Source of the DNA: Candidatus Bathyarchaeota archaeon
GTDB lineage: Archaea; Thermoproteota; Bathyarchaeia; TCS64
Assembly (NCBI GenBank): GCA_018396865.1
Contig: JAGTRB010000006.1
Location: forward strand, 1-64,000
DNA: 64,000 nucleotides
Direction of reading: 5' to 3'
Made by a program: the position numbers and the translations under genes
Shown: positions 61,071-64,000 of the stretch, piece by piece
How positions within the stretch are numbered: the stretch's first letter is position 1
Layout of the letters: each line of letters starts with the position of its first letter
Notes under the pieces: generated by a model
Database searches by the model: none
Told to the model about the DNA's origin: nothing
The model's input: the letters and a program-made list of their open reading frames with translations, nothing else

Positions 61071-61906
61071 ATGTATTTCTCCTTCGTAAAAATCCTCAAA
61101 CCTAAATTAATGAAAAGAATTATGGCCGTGAGAACCAGGGCTGAGGCCCAGGCGAGGTTCCTCCAGTTCTCGAAGGGAGATACTGCGAACAGGTAGATGT
61201 TAAGAGCAAGGTTGGCGACGGGCCTATTTAGGCCTGAAAACCACCACCTCCAGTATCCCATCGTGATCAGCACAGGGGCAGACTCCCCCGCGACCCTTGC
61301 TATGGCGAGCAATATCCCAGTTACTATGCCTCTTTTCGCTCCCCTGATTACTATATAGACTAAGGTCCTCCATCTTGAAATGCCCAGTGCAAGTGCGGCC
61401 TCCCTGACTGTGAGTGGAACGATCTTTAGAGCCTCCTCCGTGGTTCTAGTGACGATCGGGATCATTATAATAGCCAAAGCGAATGCTGCGGCCATCACCG
61501 AAAAACCGATATATGTAACGATTAAGGTGTAGCTGAAAATTCCGATTACTATTGAGGGGAATCCGCTTAGAACATCGTTGAAGAGCCTAACAGTTGAGGA
61601 TATTTTAACATCGCCATATTCGCTGAGAAAAATCCCTGACAGAACGCCCAGAGGTACCCCCAGTATAGAGGCCAAGCAGATTGTGATCAGTGTACCCTGT
61701 ATCGCATTTGCGATCCCTCCACCTCGCTCTCCCACCGTGGGCATGGGACTAATCAGGATATCTATGTTGATGTTGGAGGCGCCCTTCGAGAAGATCTCAA
61801 TAATTATGATGAATAGTGGGATTAATGCCACGACTAAGGCTAGCCAGACGAGGGCTTTCATGAAATTATCCAATAATTTTCTCATCTTATAGCTCTCCAT
61901 TGTCAC
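61067..61906 (-). CDS. pstA: Phosphate ABC transporter permease PstA
   Basis: 279 residues, six transmembrane segments, with the permease EAA-type loop [20 protein letters not shown] and [13 protein letters not shown] typical of PstA. Forms the membrane channel with PstC. Overlaps pstC and pstB by 4 bases. Confidence 0.95.
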   Translation of the reverse strand: MTMESYKMRKLLDNFMKALVWLALVVALIPLFIIIIEIFSKGASNINIDILISPMPTVGERGGGIANAIQGTLITICLASILGVPLGVLSGIFLSEYGDVKISSTVRLFNDVLSGFPSIVIGIFSYTLIVTYIGFSVMAAAFALAIIMIPIVTRTTEEALKIVPLTVREAALALGISRWRTLVYIVIRGAKRGIVTGILLAIARVAGESAPVLITMGYWRWWFSGLNRPVANLALNIYLFAVSPFENWRNLAWASALVLTAIILFINLGLRIFTKEKYI

Positions 61907-62898
61907 TCCCTCGCAATTCCTCTCATGAGCCTAAGGGCCCTTAGGGTTATCACTCTGGCTAGGATGTTGATTATCAGGGTGACGAGAAACAGGACGAGGC
62001 CCACCTCTATAAGAGCGCTGATGTAAAGGTCGTAGGTAGCCTCGGTGAACTCGTTTGCAATTATGGCTGCCAGGGTGTACCATGCATCGAAGAGGGAGGA
62101 GGGGAAAGCCTGAAACTTGTTGCCTATAACCATCGTTATTGCCATCGTCTCCCCCACGGCGCGTCCCAAGCCCAGGATGACAGCTCCTATCAAACCAGAC
62201 CTCGCATAGCTCATCACTATCTTCACCGTCTCCCATTTAGTTGCACCCAGGGAGATCATCGCCTCCCTCTGGGAGTTCGGAACCGCTGAGAACACATCCC
62301 TCGAAACAGAGGATATGGTTGGAACTATCATTATGGCCAAGATAATTCCACCCGTTAGAACTCCTCCACCGTAGATCGGGCCTGAGAATAATTGTGTAAA
62401 TCCTAAAATTGCCTGGAGATATGGATATACATTGTCTCTTAAAAAGGGAGCCAATGTGAAAATCCCCCAAAGTCCATAAATAACACTTGGAATTGCAGCT
62501 AACAGTTCGACCATGAAAGAGATAATAAAACTGAGCCTTCGAGGCATGTATTCCGAAAGGGCGAGGCCAACTCCTAGGGAGATAGGTACGCCAATAAGGA
62601 GTGCGATGCCTGATGTTACAACGGTGCCGAATGTGAGAGGTAGAGCGCCGAAGACTTGAGAGATGGCTGGATCCCATTCAGTACCTATTAAAAATCCTAA
62701 TCCAAACCTCTGTATTGAAAGCCAGGATCCCTCGATCAACTTAATGAGGATCAAGGCAAGAATTATGAAAACTGAGGATGCGGATGCCCCAGTAAGGAGC
62801 ATCATTATATTGTCTCCCCTGAAGGTGTCTCTAAAATTTTTTATACTCACTGATTCAAATTTATTAGAAAAAATATAATAGTTTTTTATTTTCTTCAT
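61903..62898 (-). CDS. pstC: Phosphate ABC transporter permease PstC
   Basis: 331 residues, six transmembrane segments, EAA loop VPNSQREAMISLGATKWETV and GRAVGETMAITMV, the PstC signature. The N-terminal 35 residues are polar and AT-rich. Starts 2 bases after the pstS stop. Confidence 0.95.
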   Translation of the reverse strand: MKKIKNYYIFSNKFESVSIKNFRDTFRGDNIMMLLTGASASSVFIILALILIKLIEGSWLSIQRFGLGFLIGTEWDPAISQVFGALPLTFGTVVTSGIALLIGVPISLGVGLALSEYMPRRLSFIISFMVELLAAIPSVIYGLWGIFTLAPFLRDNVYPYLQAILGFTQLFSGPIYGGGVLTGGIILAIMIVPTISSVSRDVFSAVPNSQREAMISLGATKWETVKIVMSYARSGLIGAVILGLGRAVGETMAITMVIGNKFQAFPSSLFDAWYTLAAIIANEFTEATYDLYISALIEVGLVLFLVTLIINILARVITLRALRLMRGIARE

Positions 62899-62900
62899 TT

Positions 62901-64000
62901 TTAGCCCAGCAGTTTTTTCCCGTTAAAACTTATCATTTTAATAGTTTCTTCATTGTGTTTTACTATATTCTCAGGTAATGGGACATAATCTAAATCTGCA
63001 GAGTATTTTTGTCCGTCGTGCACTGTCCACCATAAGAATTCTGCAAGGGCTCTAGCTGCAGCCTCATTCATGTTTGGTAAGACATTAAGCTCTTTGTATA
63101 CGATAAAGTATGAAAAGCTCGTTATGGGATAGGCTCCATATGCTTTCGTGTTATTTATAATATTGTCGATGATGGAGACCCTTGACCAGTCCCCGTCGCC
63201 CTTAGGAAGAGATACTGCGGCATGGGAAGCAGCGGTTGCGAATGATTTCAGACCTGGTTCGATAAATTCTCCCGCGGAATTCTTCACAAAGCCCCAAGTT
63301 ATATTGTTCTTTTTAGCATATATGAATTCTACATATCCTAAAGAGTAGGGGTTTTGAGATACCAGTCCTGCCACACCTTCGTTTCCCTTTCCACCAATTC
63401 CAATCGGCCATTTGACAGAAGTTCCCTTACCCACAGTCTTCTTCCATTCGTGGCTTATCTCTGATAGATAATTTGTCCATACGAAAGTCGTTCCGCTTCC
63501 ATCAGACCTATGCACCACCACAATGTCACGATCTGGAAGGCTTATCGTTGGATTGATCTCGACAATTCTAGGGTCGTTCCACTTCCTTATTTTTCCGAGA
63601 TAAATGTCAGCTAAAACCTCACCAGTAAATTTAACTCCCTTTTGGACCCCTGGCAAGTTATATATCGGAACCACGCCGCCTATAATCATAGGTATGTGTA
63701 TAGAATTTGAGGCTGCGTTGGATTGCTCGGGAGTTAGGGTTGCATCGCTGGCAGCAAATTGAACGGTCTTTTCCGTGTGTTGTTTTATTCCTCCACCGCT
63801 CCCTATAGATTGGTAATTCAATTGAACGTTAGGTTTTATTTTATGATATTCTGATATCCATTTGTCTATCAATGGGAAGGGGAAGGATGCTCCTGCACCA
63901 TTTAATGTTATTGTCTGAATTGTTTGAGTTGGATAAAGGTATTGGAAAGTAAAGAAGCCACCCATTATTACTATTAAAACAAATGGTATTACAATTTTAT
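62901..64000 (-). CDS. pstS: Phosphate-binding protein PstS, truncated by the window edge
   Basis: Over 354 residues seen. After a hydrophobic segment, TLNGAGASFPFPLIDKW, FAASDATL, VVHRSDGSGTTFVWTNYLS and a final WWTVHDGQ match PstS, which captures phosphate outside the cell. The Met at 63965 is inside the signal anchor; the same frame continues upstream without a stop (KIVIPFVLIVI) to the end of the window, so the true start lies beyond 64000. First gene of pstSCAB-phoU, all in one direction with overlaps. Any PhoB-like or TATA control region is outside the window. Confidence 0.93.
   Translation of the reverse strand, partial: KIVIPFVLIVIMGGFFTFQYLYPTQTIQTITLNGAGASFPFPLIDKWISEYHKIKPNVQLNYQSIGSGGGIKQHTEKTVQFAASDATLTPEQSNAASNSIHIPMIIGGVVPIYNLPGVQKGVKFTGEVLADIYLGKIRKWNDPRIVEINPTISLPDRDIVVVHRSDGSGTTFVWTNYLSEISHEWKKTVGKGTSVKWPIGIGGKGNEGVAGLVSQNPYSLGYVEFIYAKKNNITWGFVKNSAGEFIEPGLKSFATAASHAAVSLPKGDGDWSRVSIIDNIINNTKAYGAYPITSFSYFIVYKELNVLPNMNEAAARALAEFLWWTVHDGQKYSADLDYVPLPENIVKHNEETIKMISFNGKKLLG

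Overview
The window looks like a piece of an archaeal chromosome, most likely from a Bathyarchaeia-like (TACK-type) lineage. The lineage is inferred from gene content and not proven. The evidence is an archaeal/eukaryotic-type TrpRS, an archaeal-type phosphoglycerate kinase, a PDCD5-like protein, AlaX, PaREP1 and AbrB/PIN families, PadR regulators, GGTGA/AGGTG-type ribosome sites with frequent TTG/GTG starts, and TATA boxes about 25-30 bases before several starts and tRNAs. Nothing phage-like, no CRISPR array, no rRNA and no intact insertion sequence was seen.

Layout. 1-5.8 kb: end of a repeat-domain surface protein with a frameshift, a PaREP1 protein, a coiled-coil nuclease-fold protein, a VapBC pair, then an AbrB gene whose PIN partner has decayed, and a membrane-anchored CHAT/caspase-like protein. 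6-9.3 kb: a secreted subtilase interrupted by an in-frame TAG, a DPM1-like glycosyltransferase, and a second coiled-coil nuclease-fold protein with perfect 42-bp repeats. 9.5-22.2 kb: mostly small-molecule metabolism and transport (ThDP enzyme, DASS transporter, DPS-like ferritin, D-aminoacylase, enolase-superfamily enzyme, creatininase-family amidohydrolase, MFS, 2-hydroxyacid dehydrogenase). 22.3-26.1 kb: a tight operon moaA-moaD-moaE-moaC-moaB-moeA for molybdopterin/tungstopterin cofactor. 26.1-32.2 kb: a PyrI-PyrE fusion, phosphoglycerate kinase, tRNA-Pro and tRNA-Cys, and a secreted beta-propeller-like protein. 32.3-39.7 kb: small metalloprotease, iron-sulfur flavoprotein, three PadR regulators, a B12-binding radical SAM protein, a Na+/H+ antiporter, and several decayed genes (HEPN domain, surface-protein tail, MOT1-type molybdate transporter). 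39.7-54.6 kb: two paralogous two-gene cassettes (small secreted protein plus membrane-anchored type-1 periplasmic-binding-protein-like receptor) and one decayed third copy, flanking MFS, HtpX/LemA, AlaX, DapA-family, old-yellow-enzyme, HIT, VapBC and enolase-superfamily genes. 54.7-64 kb: MFS, M28 peptidase, TrpRS, GNAT, and the phosphate uptake operon pstS-pstC-pstA-pstB-phoU, with pstS running off the right edge.

Together the genes fit an organotrophic archaeon that degrades peptides and organic or sugar acids (subtilase, M28, D-aminoacylase, two enolase-superfamily enzymes, DapA-family aldolase, many MFS carriers), makes a molybdenum/tungsten cofactor and scavenges phosphate.

The most interesting items are the duplicated receptor cassette with no ABC transporter genes, the PyrI-PyrE fusion, the CHAT-like membrane protein next to an AbrB gene, the amber codon inside the subtilase, and the two independently expanded 42-bp (two-heptad) coiled-coil repeats. 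Many disruptions (frameshifts, nonsense codons) occur in accessory genes. They could be real decay or, in a metagenome-derived sequence, assembly error.
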